A stretch of 64,000 bases of DNA from Daucus carota subsp. sativus (lineage: Eukaryota; Streptophyta; Magnoliopsida; Apiales; Apiaceae): contig NC_030386.2 in assembly GCF_001625215.2 (NCBI RefSeq), forward strand, positions 17,640,545 through 17,704,544. Reading direction: 5' to 3'. This document shows, in pieces, positions 1 through 11,448 of the stretch. The notes below the pieces were generated by a model. It was not told the origin of the DNA and did no database searches. It worked only from the letters and a program-made list of their open reading frames with translations. Position 1 is the stretch's first letter. Every line of letters begins with the position of its first letter. Made by a program: the position numbers and the translations under genes.

Positions 1-276
1 ATTGGCATCGCCTCTTGGTTCTGTAACATTGCAACAGATAAACACAACATAGAAATAGAAAAACGGACGGACACAAACATAAACACAGAATATAGATGAA
101 TCCAGAATAAAAGACATGATAGATTCACAATTCAGGACAGCAGAGAAATACAATAAAGGTCTCTGACCTAATTCTATTCCTTGCTCCCTTTACAGGAGGT
201 TGAGTCTAAGGCAATATGGCTGCATGAGTTTGTTTAATAGCACGAATAATATATGTACATGATCTGAAGATGGCTC
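1..276. other. 3' flank of the leftmost B3 gene
   Basis: No coding feature is seen. The stretch follows the stop codon of the minus-strand B3 gene that ends at 277, so it probably holds its 3' UTR and intergenic sequence. The B3 array may continue to the left of the window. Confidence 0.4.
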
Positions 277-1817
277 TTAATTAGTGCATTTAAAAATTGT
301 AACTCTGATCCGAGCATCTTTTTTCTTGATTAGCTCCAATACACAAGCATCACCAATTTGCAGAGAGTTCTCCCTTACAAATTTAGTCCACCCACGATTT
401 AGTTTGCTAGCAGTACCATAAATACTGAGGACAGCATCCCACTCTTTGCCCCGACAATGAAGTTTCACCTTGTTAGCAGTTGATGTCGCATTCATTTGCT
501 TTACAAAAGTTGCAGGAACATACTGCAGATTTCATCAAAATCTCAGAGCCAGACTCTTTAATCATCTTAAGCTATCACATTGCGATTACATATATTACAT
601 GTCATCAGGTTTTGTCAGATAAGACTATTATCAGGTCCAAATTTTTGTTCTGGGGTTCAATACATAAAAACTATAAACCTTATATTTGATACCCAAATCA
701 TGTCCCCATTTTTTTACCAAAATGATGTGGTACACAGATGGCTAGTTTTAATTGGGGGTCTCATTAAGATTTGTGTGAGTGGAACCAATCATACTGATTA
801 AGGTTTGGGAACATTTTTTGGGTACCTAGCATTTTTCTATTTGATATATCCCAAAAATTTTAAACAAGCAAATCAAAATTTCCTCTCTGTATTTAAGGAT
901 CTGACCACATATATTACTATATGATCTTACCAGAAACTTTTGTCGCACATAAGAATACTGCATAACACATGAATAGGAAGGATACTTTGACAGTGATGAA
1001 AATTTGTAGGCTGTTTCACGAGCCTGGTTAACACGTGCTTCAAATTCCTCGTTAGATTTTGCTTCCAGGGCCTGGCTAGAGTGTGTTTCCAGAGCCTGGC
1101 CAGATCTTGTTTTACTTTGAATATTTTTGTTTTCCCCTACACGAATTTTCAGGAGTGTCTAGCATTAGACTTGGCTAATTCACAACCAAGACTAGAAAAA
1201 TGATGCAATAAATTGGCAAAAATTGGCTGTTAATCCAGTAAATTAGTAATTAATTGCTTGTTTAGAATTTGAGTACATAGGAGTTGGATTGTAAATCTTA
1301 CTGGGCAGTATGAGAGTAGTATCTCTCCTAGACTCAATATCCTGGGAGGTAACAGGATCCTTATGACAGCAAGACTTATCAAAGATGTCCACATGAAACT
1401 CGCAATCTTGAGCATAGCGGAAAACTAACAAGTCACCAAATCCTAACAAATGATGGCGTGCAAACTTTTTCCAACCTTTCTTGAAATACAATAAATTGTT
1501 GATCTGCTTCGTTCTTACACCCCATGAATCTCGTGTACCAGTAGGCCGTATCATATATTTTCTAGGCAAAGTTCCGCAATGAAGCCTAACAAACTTGGAT
1601 GGTATCAACTGCTCAAGAGAATGACAGAATTAATAAGACCAGAAATTGCAAATACTCCTAAATAAGAGATGCATCTGAATGTATAGTCACTGTGTGTGTG
1701 TGTCTGAAATTAAGAAAATAATCGACAGGTGAACATGACATGCACCAGCTTCTTGGAAAAATCTTTAACCAGAATCTGCATGAATGAAGGTTTTCCTGCA
1801 TTTGGCCTTCTTCCCAT
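277..1817 (-). CDS. REM-like B3 domain protein, copy D (two B3 domains)
   Basis: Predicted plant-specific B3 DNA-binding protein of the REM type, acting in the nucleus; the target is unknown. The model has four exons: 1817-1746, 1608-1302, 1136-931 and 522-277, giving 276 residues. Exon 1 encodes a short basic leader beginning MGRRPNAGKPSF. Exon 2 is the first B3 domain, with the GWKKFARHH and GFGDLLVFRY signatures. The third exon is a repetitive linker in which SxQALE-type units recur. The last exon is a second B3 domain containing RGKEWDAVL, GWTKFV and LQIGDACVLELI. Exon 2 begins TTG where paralogues have ATG, so translation must start in exon 1. Intron phases are 1, 1 and 0 overall (exon 1/2 phase 0, exon 2/linker phase 1, linker/last phase 0). 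It lacks the middle B3 module found in copies A and B. Splice sites were chosen by frame continuity and conservation among copies. Confidence 0.75.
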
Positions 1818-2003
1818 ACTTAAATTTGCAAGAGAAATTTGTTTGAATAACCATGTAATCTGTAGAAGCAAGTACTCATAGTGCATGCCTTTGAGTTCTT
1901 GATACACGTAGTTTGACTTTTGACACGTAACTCAAAGTGCTTGACTGCATAGTGGTTATATTTTGCACATACTTCATAATATTTTACTCCTAATTATATA
2001 GTA

Positions 2004-2279
2004 TTCCCGCCATTCCAAAATTATAGTAGTTGTATTGATTTTTTACACTTAATTTGAGGTGTAAGAAAAACGTATTTCTACATACACTCTTTTTCAAATT
2101 TTCTTTTTATGAATAAAATTTATAGATGTTAAACTTTTATTTAGAAGAAAATTAATTTAAAAATAATATATAAAAGTATGTTTTTTTTACACCTCAGCAG
2201 AAAGTCAAAGTGACTACTACTCCTAAATAATACTCCTAAATAACTTTTATTTAGGAGTATTATTTTGGAACTGGGGAAG
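2004..2279. mobile_element. Stowaway-like MITE between B3 copies D and B
   Basis: A non-coding element of about 276 bp flanked by TA on both sides (2002-2003 and 2280-2281). The left end reads TTCCCGCCATTCCAAAAT and the right end is its approximate reverse complement, with TTCCAAAATAAT facing outward. TA target duplication and AT-rich palindromic content fit a Tc1/mariner-derived MITE. The ends are diverged. Confidence 0.5.
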
Positions 2280-2839
2280 TAGTCATTTGGCTCTCTGATA
2301 TGTTGTCTGATGCTTCAATACAACACTTTTGTGTATATTTAAAATTGTATTAATTAGTTTGTCATGTTCAGATAAAAGCTGTTAACTTGATGGTGAAAAC
2401 GAACCGGAAAAACCCATGTATGGATTATATTCTATCACAGTTAAAACTTGATAAATGAATATGCTCATCAAATGAGTAATTTGTCCGGTCTCAACATAAC
2501 AGAGACAGTGAATTTTAAACCTTCATGAATGAATAAAATTTTTCAGAGTGAATTCATTTGTCGAGGTTTTACTTGTATCAGGAAGAGAGCACTAAATATC
2601 TCTTCTTGGCCCTTGAAGCCTCTCTCGGATGGCCAGTAATGTGAGAATTAAGTTTATCATCTCTTCGACTTCTAAATTATTTATCTTTGGTGACGATTCC
2701 AGAGGATTGACAAACTATGAACTTGATATTAGACCTGATTTTAGATTGCGGTTTCAACTTAGGCATAATAATTTACATGTCAAAGGCTAATATGTAGGTG
2801 ATCATGTTCTATTACTTGTACATGATCTGCATATGGCTC

Positions 2840-4551
2840 TTAATTAGTGCATTTGAAAACTGTAACTTTGATCAGAGCAGCTTCTCTATCGATCAGCTCC
2901 AGGACACAAGCGTCGCCAATTTGCAGAGAGTTCTCCTCCACAAAAGTAGACCAGCCATTATGCATCCACCAAAGCGTTTCATAAGTACTCAGTAGAGCAT
3001 CCCACTCTTTGCCCCTGCACTGAAGTTTCACCTTGACAGAACCTGCTGCTTCGTTTACTTGCTTAACAAAAGTCGAAGGAACATACTGCACAATTCATCA
3101 AAATCTCAGAGTAGCCAACTTTTTAGTTAACTTTATGTTCAAGAATCTGACAACATAAAATGATCTTACCAGATTACCCCTTCGGATGTAATTGAAAGAC
3201 ATAACACACGGATAGGAAGGATGCTTTGACTGTGAAGCAAATTCGTACGCTGCTTCAATAACCTGGCTAGAATCTTCTTCAAGTGCCTGGCTAGAACGTG
3301 CTTCAAGAGCCTTACCAGACCTTGCTTTAGTCTGGCAATTTTCGCGATCCTCTACACATTCAACAGAGCCTGTAAAACTAGGGCTGTTATCCGAGTGAAG
3401 TAGTATACTAGAGCCATGCACTACCAAATGAAATATAATCAAAACCTTGAGGTAACAATCATAATACTTAACTGGTGCTGCTGAAAATTGTAAGCTTGAG
3501 GGTAAAATCTTCAATATTGGTAAGTTGGAAAACACATGCATCACCCGCTTTAAGAGCGTGTTCCTTTGCCAAGGAGCTCCAACATCTACTCAATCTCCCT
3601 GAAGAGCCGTGTTCTATTACCCCAACAGTCCATATCTTACCTGACACATCAATCTTCACATCTCTTATGCTGTCTTCCAAATACCATCTTCCAAAATTTG
3701 GATCAATAGGCTGCATTTATGTACATTTCATTGTTATATTCAAATCTCAAGCAGAATCTGATCAATCTAATATACCTCAATTGTTATAATTCAAAAAAAA
3801 CTGGTGTAAAGTATTAGCTGATGGTGCAAGCCTTACCATATATCCGTTAGCTTTCAGGTAAGCTGGTCTGACAATCCTGTTGAATGCAGGAAACTCTGAG
3901 CCTGCCATGAACTCTTCCGCATCAAGAGCTGCATCAAGAGCTGATGTTTCAAGATCGACTTTGGCTTCTTGGCCTGCGTCAGATCAAAATGCTTATGCTC
4001 AATTATCATAATTTTATGATATTTTTTCATAATCAGAGTACAGATTAATAATCTTACCAGGAAGTATGGGAGTAGTGTCCCTCTGAGACCCCACATTTTG
4101 CGAGTTAACAGGTTCCTTAAAACAGCAAGACTTATCAAACATGTCAACATAAAACTTGCAGTCTTTAGCATACCGGAAAATCAACAAGTCACCGTAGCCT
4201 AGTGAATGATGTCGGGCAAACTTTTTCCAGCCTTTCTTGAAATACAATGAATCTTTGATCCACTTTGTCCTTACACACCATGAATCTCGCGTACCAGTAG
4301 GCCTTAGTATACATTTTCTAGCCAAGGTTTCGCGATAAAGCCTCACAAACTGGGGTGGTATCATCTGTTTTTGAGTGAAAATGGATGAACAACAAAAGAA
4401 AATATAATTACTAAAAAGGAAATGCATCATGCATGCACATATATATATAAAATATTTGAAAGGTGAGAAAGACATGCACCAGCTTCTTGGAGAAATCTGT
4501 AACTAGAATCTTCATGAATGAAGGTTTTCGTGGCGGTGGGCTTCTTCCCAT
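2840..4551 (-). CDS. REM-like B3 domain protein, copy B (three B3 domains)
   Basis: Predicted REM-type B3 protein of 393 residues from six exons: 4551-4480, 4364-4058, 3973-3837, 3710-3473, 3351-3170 and 3085-2840. The order is: leader MGRSPPPRKPSF; B3-1 with GWKKFARHHSLGYGDLLIFR; acidic linker; B3-2 starting after QPIDPNFGRWYL and containing KAGDACVFQL; Ser/Gln/Glu-rich linker; B3-3 with RGKEWDALL and LQIGDACVLELI. Intron phases in order are 0, 1, 0, 1, 0. The B3-2 exon can either stop at TAA (3468) or splice at GTTAAG just before that stop. I prefer splicing, because the downstream linker and B3-3 exons lack their own start and match in phase. It is closest to copy D in B3-1 (shared TGTRDSW and RDTT). 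Whether the full three-domain transcript is made needs RNA data. Confidence 0.72.
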
Positions 4552-5503
4552 TCTTTTATACTCCTGCAAGAGAAATTTGTTGCAGTAGCTTATACTTATA
4601 AAACTGCAGCCTGTAGAAGCAAGAACCAAAAAAAGCTGCAGCCAAACCTGTTTGGTTTCTAATTTCTATCCTAGTTTTTACAGTATTTGGCTACATTAAG
4701 ATTGTCTGATTACTTGTACTGATGGACGAATCTCATTTAATGTTTTTCTGGTGCAAGGATGAGAGTGTGGGGGGCAGCTTGAATGATAATAAATGCCTGG
4801 GGCATCTTACATGCTCTTGATCTTCGGTTATATGATAAACTTTATTAAATGAAAGAAACTTCACAAAATATAGCCCCTTTGGATATTGAATTACTAGCAT
4901 ACTTTATTTACAGAAATGTAACTCCTGACAAATCAAATCGATTTAGATTGAGAACGAGACTTGTGCTTTTCGGAATCCAATCATTTTAATGCAACTTTAC
5001 TTCAGGCATACAGCTACTATACATTGTGGAAGGGTGTTGACATAAATGAAGCGCTGCCCAAGATATTTATAGCTCGGTTCTTTCTTCTGGTGAAGGAAGA
5101 GATTGACTGAACTGTCTTGAATGATCATTTAAATTTTGACAATCATTTCTCTGGCTAGATAAACTAAAAAAGAGGGCTACAGAACTATATGTTCATGCAA
5201 AACAGTGAAATAGTATAGTACATGGCTCTTAATTTTTGTTAGGTAGGAGAAATTTGAATCTTACTGTGAAACAAAATAAGACAGTTATATAAATTAACAC
5301 GAACACGCGTATACTTAAGGCAGTAAACAATATACAGTAGCATATAAGTGACTGAAATTATCCAGAAAAGGAGTACTTGAATACAAGTCCATCTACAAAT
5401 GTCAGATGAGATTAAAGCAAAAGTAGAACTAAAAGATATCTCTCGAAAGACAAAACGGATGTGGGAGTACTTCCGATCACATACATATCTCTGCTTACGG
5501 CTC
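4552..5503. other. Intergenic between B3 copies B and C
   Basis: No gene is seen. The right part (about 5240-5460) is the 3' flank of copy C. It recurs in diverged form at about 10,890-11,060 next to the broken fifth copy, so it was part of the duplicated unit. Confidence 0.4.
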
Positions 5504-6591
5504 TTAATTAGTGCATTCAAAAATCGTAACTCTGATGAGAGCATCTTCTCTATCAATGAGCTCCAGGACACAAGTGTCGCCAATTTGCAGAGCGTTCTCC
5601 TTTACAAAAGCAGACCAGCCACCATTTATCATGCTACTACCTTTTTTACGATAAGTACTGAGGACAGCATCCCAATGTTTGCCCCGGCACTCAAGTTTCA
5701 CCTTGTTGGCACCCTCTTTCAATTTCATTTGCTTAGCAAAACTTGGAGGAACATGCTGCACAATTCATTAAAATCTTTCAATCAATACTTCAATTATCAG
5801 TTGATCACATTATTCCTGTCCACAAAAAATTTCAAAATTTGTTGGATCAAACTATTACTAAGGCCTAAATCATTCTATGATCTTACCAGATATCGTCCGT
5901 GCAAGTAAGAGGTATTCATAACACACGGGCAGGAAGGATACTTTGCTTCCAAAGCCTTGCCGGGCCTTGCTTTAGTCTGCAATTTTTTCTTCTTCCCTAT
6001 TTTCCAAAAGTGACTTGCATTAAAATTTGTTTTTTTTAAAGAAAATTTCAAGCTTCCTATGATCATAATGCATATTGTGCTTGTGCATATTCATTTATCA
6101 TACAAGTATGCTCATAAATTGATAATCTTACTGGGAAATTTTGAGGTAGTGTCCATCTGAGACCCAACATGTGGGGATTTAACAGCTAGTTCCTTAAGAC
6201 AACAAGACTTATCGAACACGTCCACATGAAACTCACAATCTTTTTTGTATCGAAAAACTAGCAAGTCCCCGAAGCCTAATGAATAATGTTGTGCAAACTT
6301 CTTCCAACCTCTCTTGAAATACAAAGAGTCATTGATCTGTTTGGTTCTGACGAGCCATGCATCTTGCGTACCAGTAGGCCTCAGTATACATTTTCTAGCC
6401 AAGGTTCCGAGATGAAGCCTCGCAAACTTGGGTGGTATTATCTGCTCAATGGAAACAAAGTTAACCAGATATCATGTTATCACAATAAGGAGTAATAAAA
6501 AAGTAAAACAGATATGCACCAGCATTTTCGGGAAATCTGTAACTATGATCTTCATGAACAAAGGATTTCTCTCTGGTGGCCTTCTTCCCAT
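5504..6591 (-). CDS. REM-like B3 domain protein, copy C (two B3 domains)
   Basis: Predicted REM-type B3 protein of 247 residues from four exons: 6591-6520, 6441-6132, 5996-5887 and 5755-5504. The leader is MGRRPPERNPLF. B3-1 carries GWKKFAQHYSLGFGDLLVFR. The linker is the shortest of the family at 37 codons, and the last exon holds the C-terminal B3 with RGKHWDAVL and LQIGDTCVLELI. Exon 2 opens with ATA instead of ATG, again showing that it is an internal exon. No trace of the middle linker plus B3-2 exons is seen between 5996 and 6132. The phase-1 end of exon 2 joins the phase-1 start of the linker exon without a frame break. B3-1 is closest to copy A (shared TGTQDAW and CCLKELAV), not to the other two-domain copy D. 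Confidence 0.75.
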
Positions 6592-6669
6592 CCTGAGAGA
6601 AATTTGCACAACTATATAAACTCTTCCCTTTTCACAAGAATAACACAAGCTTTAGCAGAGAGATTTATA

Positions 6670-6904
6670 CTCCCTCCGTTTCGAAATGCATGACGCTTTG
6701 ACTTTTTGCATGTTGTTTGAAGACCTTTGACCATGTACTTATATTTGTTATTTTTAAAAGTTTATTTTTTTAATTAAAAGTATTTAGTCAAAATTTTAAA
6801 GTATAATTGATTTTTTTTGAAAATGATGATTTTAAATGCTTAGTCAAAACAATTTGAAATGTGTGTAAAAAGTCAAAGCGTCATTCATTTTGAAACGGAG
6901 GGAG
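6670..6904. mobile_element. Stowaway MITE
   Basis: A 235-bp element bounded by TA on both sides (6668-6669, 6905-6906). The terminal inverted repeat starts CTCCCTCCGTTTCGAAATG and is mirrored at the right end. The subterminal GACGCTTTGACTTTTT block is also mirrored. The CTCCCTCCGT terminus and TA duplication define Stowaway MITEs. It sits just upstream of B3 copy C. Confidence 0.85.
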
Positions 6905-6977
6905 TACTACTCAGCTGACTGATTTAATTACGGCTCTACACATTCTCCAATGCTGTTTATGCAGTTAATCGGTACTA

Positions 6978-7082
6978 CTCCGTTCGTCCCCTTTTAAATG
7001 TCTCTTTTGGAGAAAATGCTTAATTTTTTCTTATAATATGTAATTTTTTTAAAAGAAGACATGTAAAAGGGGACGGAAGGAG
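6978..7082. mobile_element. Short Stowaway-like MITE
   Basis: A 105-bp element flanked by TA (6976-6977, 7083-7084). Its ends CTCCGTTCGTCCCCTTTTA and the mirrored right end form an inverted repeat. A half-related end with GACGGAGGCAG lies at about 7411-7432, suggesting nested or chimeric MITE copies out to about 7440. Confidence 0.65.
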
Positions 7083-7089
7083 TATTAAA

Positions 7090-8160
7090 TACACTCTCCA
7101 TCCCATATTACAAATTGATTGTGAACAAATTACACAAGAACTCTAACATTTCATAGTTTTCATTGTTATCCACATTAATTCTCTTTTAAAAAAATTACGC
7201 ATCTTAACAAAAAACTAGTTGAGTATTTGGTTTACATGTCTGCCCCTAATAAATGTATTGAAAGTAGTAGATTGATTTATGTGTATATGTGTGTGGTAGT
7301 CAAACATTGAAACTTGTATTTAAAGAGTATTTCTTGAAAAACATTCAAAAAATTGCTTTGAAAAGAGAAATGAGACAAGTATTTTGGGACAATTTTTTTC
7401 TCCAAAAGAGACATGTAGAAGGACGGAGGCAGTATCTTATATTATTTGTCTTCTGCACAGCTAGTACAATTTATACTTACATTTTTATTATTCGAATATT
7501 GACTAACACTGATTCATACAACACCAATCAATACTCATACTCATGTTTGATATTGTAAGGCCGTTAAACATGTGTATGTACTCTGTTCGTAATTAAAATT
7601 TTAATCCACAAAAAAATTTAATTAAAAATAGTGATTTTTACTATCCGGTCAACCCATCTAAAGATACGTGCCCAAGTCAAAAGTGACATATAAAGAAAAC
7701 GGTGGGAGTAGTACTTTGCAAGTGCTTTGTTTATCTCTTCCGAGTCACATAATTCAAATATAGGAAACCTCATATTTTTCTCATATTCTAGAGATGCAAG
7801 AAAATATGCTATTTTCTTCAAATCACTTAAAATCTAAACTACTTCAAACATGAAATGAGTTTAAAGAAATAATTTGCATTTCTGTTTAACTCTTCATTTA
7901 CCCGGGCCATATTGTTATGAACTACTTTGTTAGTTCAAAATTCCAATGAGAACAAATGGCCATAGTTCATAAACTATTTGCATTTCATCATATAAGAAAT
8001 ATTCAGTAAGACTCAGGTTAACTTTACTTTTGGTACAATTCCTAGTGAAATCTTTTTCAAAACATTACATATACTCTAAATTTTATATATAATATCACGA
8101 GTGGCAGATTTAGATTCCGAATGAACTTTAAAATTCATCTAGTTTTAAGGCGGGTAAGAC
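7090..8160. other. Intergenic stretch with MITE remnants
   Basis: A left MITE-like end (ACTCTCCATCCC) lies at about 7091 and a right end at about 7430. The rest to 8160 is AT-rich. The last 80 bases resemble the 3' flanks of the other B3 copies. I see no gene. Confidence 0.4.
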
Positions 8161-8218
8161 AAAATGGGTGCGGGAGTGTTTTTGTTCTCATACGTATACT
8201 CCGATCTGCATAAGGCGC

Positions 8219-10035
8219 TTAGCTGGTGCATTCAAAAATAGTAACTCTGATCACAGCAGCTTCTCTATCAATCAGCTCCAGGACACAAGCGTCGCCAATT
8301 TGCAGAGAGTTCTCCTCTACAAAAGCAGACCAGCCACTAACAATCCTGCTCTCATCACGATGAGGAAAACGATAAGTATGGAGGACAACATCCCACTCTT
8401 TGCCCCGGCACTGCAGTTTCACCTTGTTAGCACCCAAGCTCACATTCATTTGCTTAACAAAAGCTGCAGGAACATGCTGCACAATTCATCCAAATCTTTA
8501 AGTCCATAACACATCACCAAAATTTGGCTGATCAACACTTCTGAACTAATACATATCATTACTGGCCAAAATTTTTCACAAATTCAGAATTCAAGAATTT
8601 GACAGTACATATCATTATATGATCTTACCAGATATCTTGCGCGCAAGTAAGTGTGACGCATAACATACGGGCTGGAAGGATACTTTGAAAGTGATGAAAA
8701 TCTGTTTGCTGCTTTAATTGCCTTTCTAGATTGTGCTTCAAGTGCATGGCTAGAACGTTTCTTAGGTGCCTGGCAAGAGCGTGCTTCGAATGAGCTGAAA
8801 GGCCTGGCTTTAGTTTTACATATTTTGTTCTTCCCTACAATTTTGACAAAAGTGGCACATAATCACCACCAAGATTAAAAAAACTAATACACAAAGCACA
8901 TGGAAGAGCCCCTGCAAAACTAGGGCTGTCAATCGAGCCCTAGTCGTGCAGTACTAAATTAAACATATTCAAAACCTTATGGCGAACCATCAAAATACTT
9001 AACTGGTACTGCTGAAAATTGTAAGCTTGAGTGTATAATCTTCGGTATTGATAAGTTCAAAAGCGCATACATCACCAACTTTAAGAGCTTGTTCTGTTAC
9101 CAAGTAACTCCAGCATCTCGTCAACCTATATGTAGCGCAATCTTTCCTTACCCCAGCTGTCCATGTCTTGCCTGATACCTCAATCTTCACTTCCCTTGTG
9201 CTGTCCTTAAAATACTTTCTAGCAAAATCTGTTGTCAGAGGCTGCATGAACAGAGTACCAAAGCTGTTACAAATGTACTTAAACAGAGTACCATAAACTG
9301 TAAAGTGGTAATCCACTATTTCTCTTTCAATCAACATGGTTAGCTGAGGTGCAGGCCTTACCAAATATCCGCCAGGCCTCACGTAAGCCCACTGCATAAT
9401 CTTTAGGAATGCAGGGAACTTTGAGCTTGACATCAACTTTTCCGCTTTGTCAAGAGCTTCTTTTTCTCCAGGATTTGCTTCCTCCAAGTGGCCTGCATCA
9501 GATCAAAATGCAAATAATTTGCTTATACGCACACGATGAATTATGTAACACACATCCAAAATAAAGCTCTTACTGTGCTTCCTTGACTTGACATTGTGGG
9601 AAGTAACAGCTAGTTCCTTAAGACAGCAAGATTGATCAAACATGTCCACATAAAACTCGCAATCTTGAGCATACCGAAAAACCAACAAGTCACCAAAGCC
9701 TAAGGAGTAATGTCGTGCAAACTTCTTCCAGCCTTTCTTGAAATACAAAGAATCATTGATCTGTTTGGTTTTCACACGCCACGCATCTTGCGTACCGGTA
9801 GGCCTTAGCACGCATTTTCTAGCCAAAGTTCCGCGATGAAGGCTCACAAACTTGGACGGTATCATCTGCTCAAGTGAAACAAAGTTAACGAGACGTCAGA
9901 AATTGCAATGACACTAGTATTTTACTTAGTTAAAGATAATGGTAAGGTGAAAGTGAAGTGCACCAGCTTCTTGGAGAAATCTTTGACAAGAATCTTCGAG
10001 AACGCAGGCTTTCTTTCTGGTGGCCTTCTTCCCAT
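8219..10035 (-). CDS. REM-like B3 domain protein, copy A (three B3 domains)
   Basis: Predicted REM-type B3 protein of 398 residues from six exons: 10035-9964, 9865-9574, 9492-9362, 9241-9004, 8834-8629 and 8476-8219. The order is: leader MGRRPPERKPAFSK; B3-1 with GWKKFARHYSLGFGDLLVF; linker; B3-2 with TRCWSYLV and KVGDVCAFEL; basic Ser/Ala/Arg-rich linker; B3-3 with RGKEWDVVL, GWSAFVEENSL and LQIGDACVLELI. Phases at successive introns are 0, 1, 0, 1, 0, as in copy B. As in copy B, the B3-2 exon could end at an in-frame TAA (8999) or use the GTTAAG donor just before it, giving a possible two-domain short form. The upstream region (about 10,110-10,160) is shared with the other copies. B3 proteins bind DNA, but the target sites cannot be read from here. 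Confidence 0.75.
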
Positions 10036-10375
10036 GCTGAGAGAAGTTTTCACAAAAATAACTCAAGTTCTACAAGCAGAGAGATTTGATGTGCATTTAT
10101 ACTCATGATGAGGCCTGAGCTGACTTTTTTTGATGGCTCTGCATATTCTCAAATGCTGTTGTTGCTAAACAATTTAAGAGAGTTGCAGAGAAATTAATTA
10201 AGGTAGATGTTATTCGCTGTTAAAGTAAATACGCTATGAAATAAAAATAACTGTAATCTCTTTGAGTGATGTTATTCGCAGTTAAAGTAAGTTTTTACAA
10301 CTTGTACTGCTCATGAACGTTGAATGTTTGATGGTAAAATCTTCGGTATCAATAAGCTTAAAAACGCATATTTAG

Positions 10376-10889
10376 GTTCGTTCGAGATTTTGATTAATTC
10401 TAAGTTTTTTTATGTGACGTTCTGACCTTTTGGCACAAAGGTAGTATGGTAAGATAATAAAAATTATTATTTTTGATTATTTTTGTATGAATTAAAATTT
10501 TGATTATATATTTTTATTCAAGAAAATAAAATTAAAAAAATTAATATTTTTAATTATCCGATTAAAACAGTTGAAAGTGTGTGACAAAAATTAGAGTGAC
10601 AATTTTGGAAAAAACAGAGGGAGTAGCGTTTAGACCGATTTTTCCTATTCTGATAGTATTTTTTTAAATTTTGTTGTGCAAATTTTGGTATCAGATTACT
10701 CCTATTTAACATGCAGACGCAATAGTAGTTGAAAAAATCACTGAAAATTTATGGAATTATGCTGGCTTGCATTTTCAAGGGAATTGCAGACAGTCTCATT
10801 TAACACAGGTGGCTCTTTTGGTTGAGCTCTCTTAATTACTGTCAGTATCTCAGGCGGCTTAAGGTATTTTTGTGTAATTATCTGTTGTA
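10376..10889. other. Repeat remnant and featureless spacer inside pseudogene E
   Basis: About 10,376-10,625 has a MITE-like right end (ACAGAGGGAGTAG) and AT-rich inner sequence, but the left end is not a clear match. 10,626-10,889 shows nothing I recognise. Confidence 0.35.
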
Positions 10890-11314
10890 TGTCATTATAA
10901 AGAAATTTGAATCTTAAGATGAGACAGATAGACGTAGATACATAATGGCACAGGTCGCAAAATTAGATTTCGGATGAGTTCTCAAGTTCATCAACAAATG
11001 TATGATGAGACTAAATGAAAACAGTCGTATGAAAGATATCTCTCTCGTATGAAATGTATGGTGTTTTGAAATAGGTTTCCTAATTATCTTGCCCTGCATT
11101 GGACCAAAATACATATTGTGCATGTTTGCATATTCATTTATCGTGCTCGTATCGTATGATCACTGATCAGTTATCCAAAGCAGAGGAGTATACATGACTA
11201 ATCTGACTAGGAAACATGGGAGTAGTGTCCATCTGCGACCCAACATTCTGGGAGGTTTATCAAACATGTCCACCTGAAACACACAATCTTTTGCATGTTG
11301 AAAAACTAATTAAC

Positions 11315-11448
11315 AAGTCACCGAAGCCTGCCAACAAAGTGTTGGTGCGGTGGTTGAGCTCTTGTACCATCTTGCGGGAGGTCATGAGTTCGACTGTCGG
11401 GTGTGCGTGCGTATCAATTAGCAGAAGAAAAAAAAGTCACCGAAGCCT
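11315..11448 (+). mobile_element. tRNA-derived SINE with 15-bp target duplication
   Basis: The direct repeat AAGTCACCGAAGCCT occurs at 11,315-11,329 and 11,434-11,448. It brackets a 104-bp insert ending in an A-rich tail. The insert has an A-box-like TGGTGCGGTGGT near its start and a B-box-like GAGTTCGACTG about 45 bp later, as in Pol III-transcribed tRNA-derived SINEs. The four intact B3 paralogues have the uninterrupted sequence once at the same exon-2 position, so this is an insertion with known empty sites. It is shorter than typical plant SINEs. Confidence 0.85.

Noticed and set aside
480-689. Open frames on the plus strand over the B3 genes (also near 2798, 3475, 5399, 8168, 9908)
   Set aside because: They are antisense shadows of conserved minus-strand exons. 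They recur only because the array is duplicated and have no independent motif.
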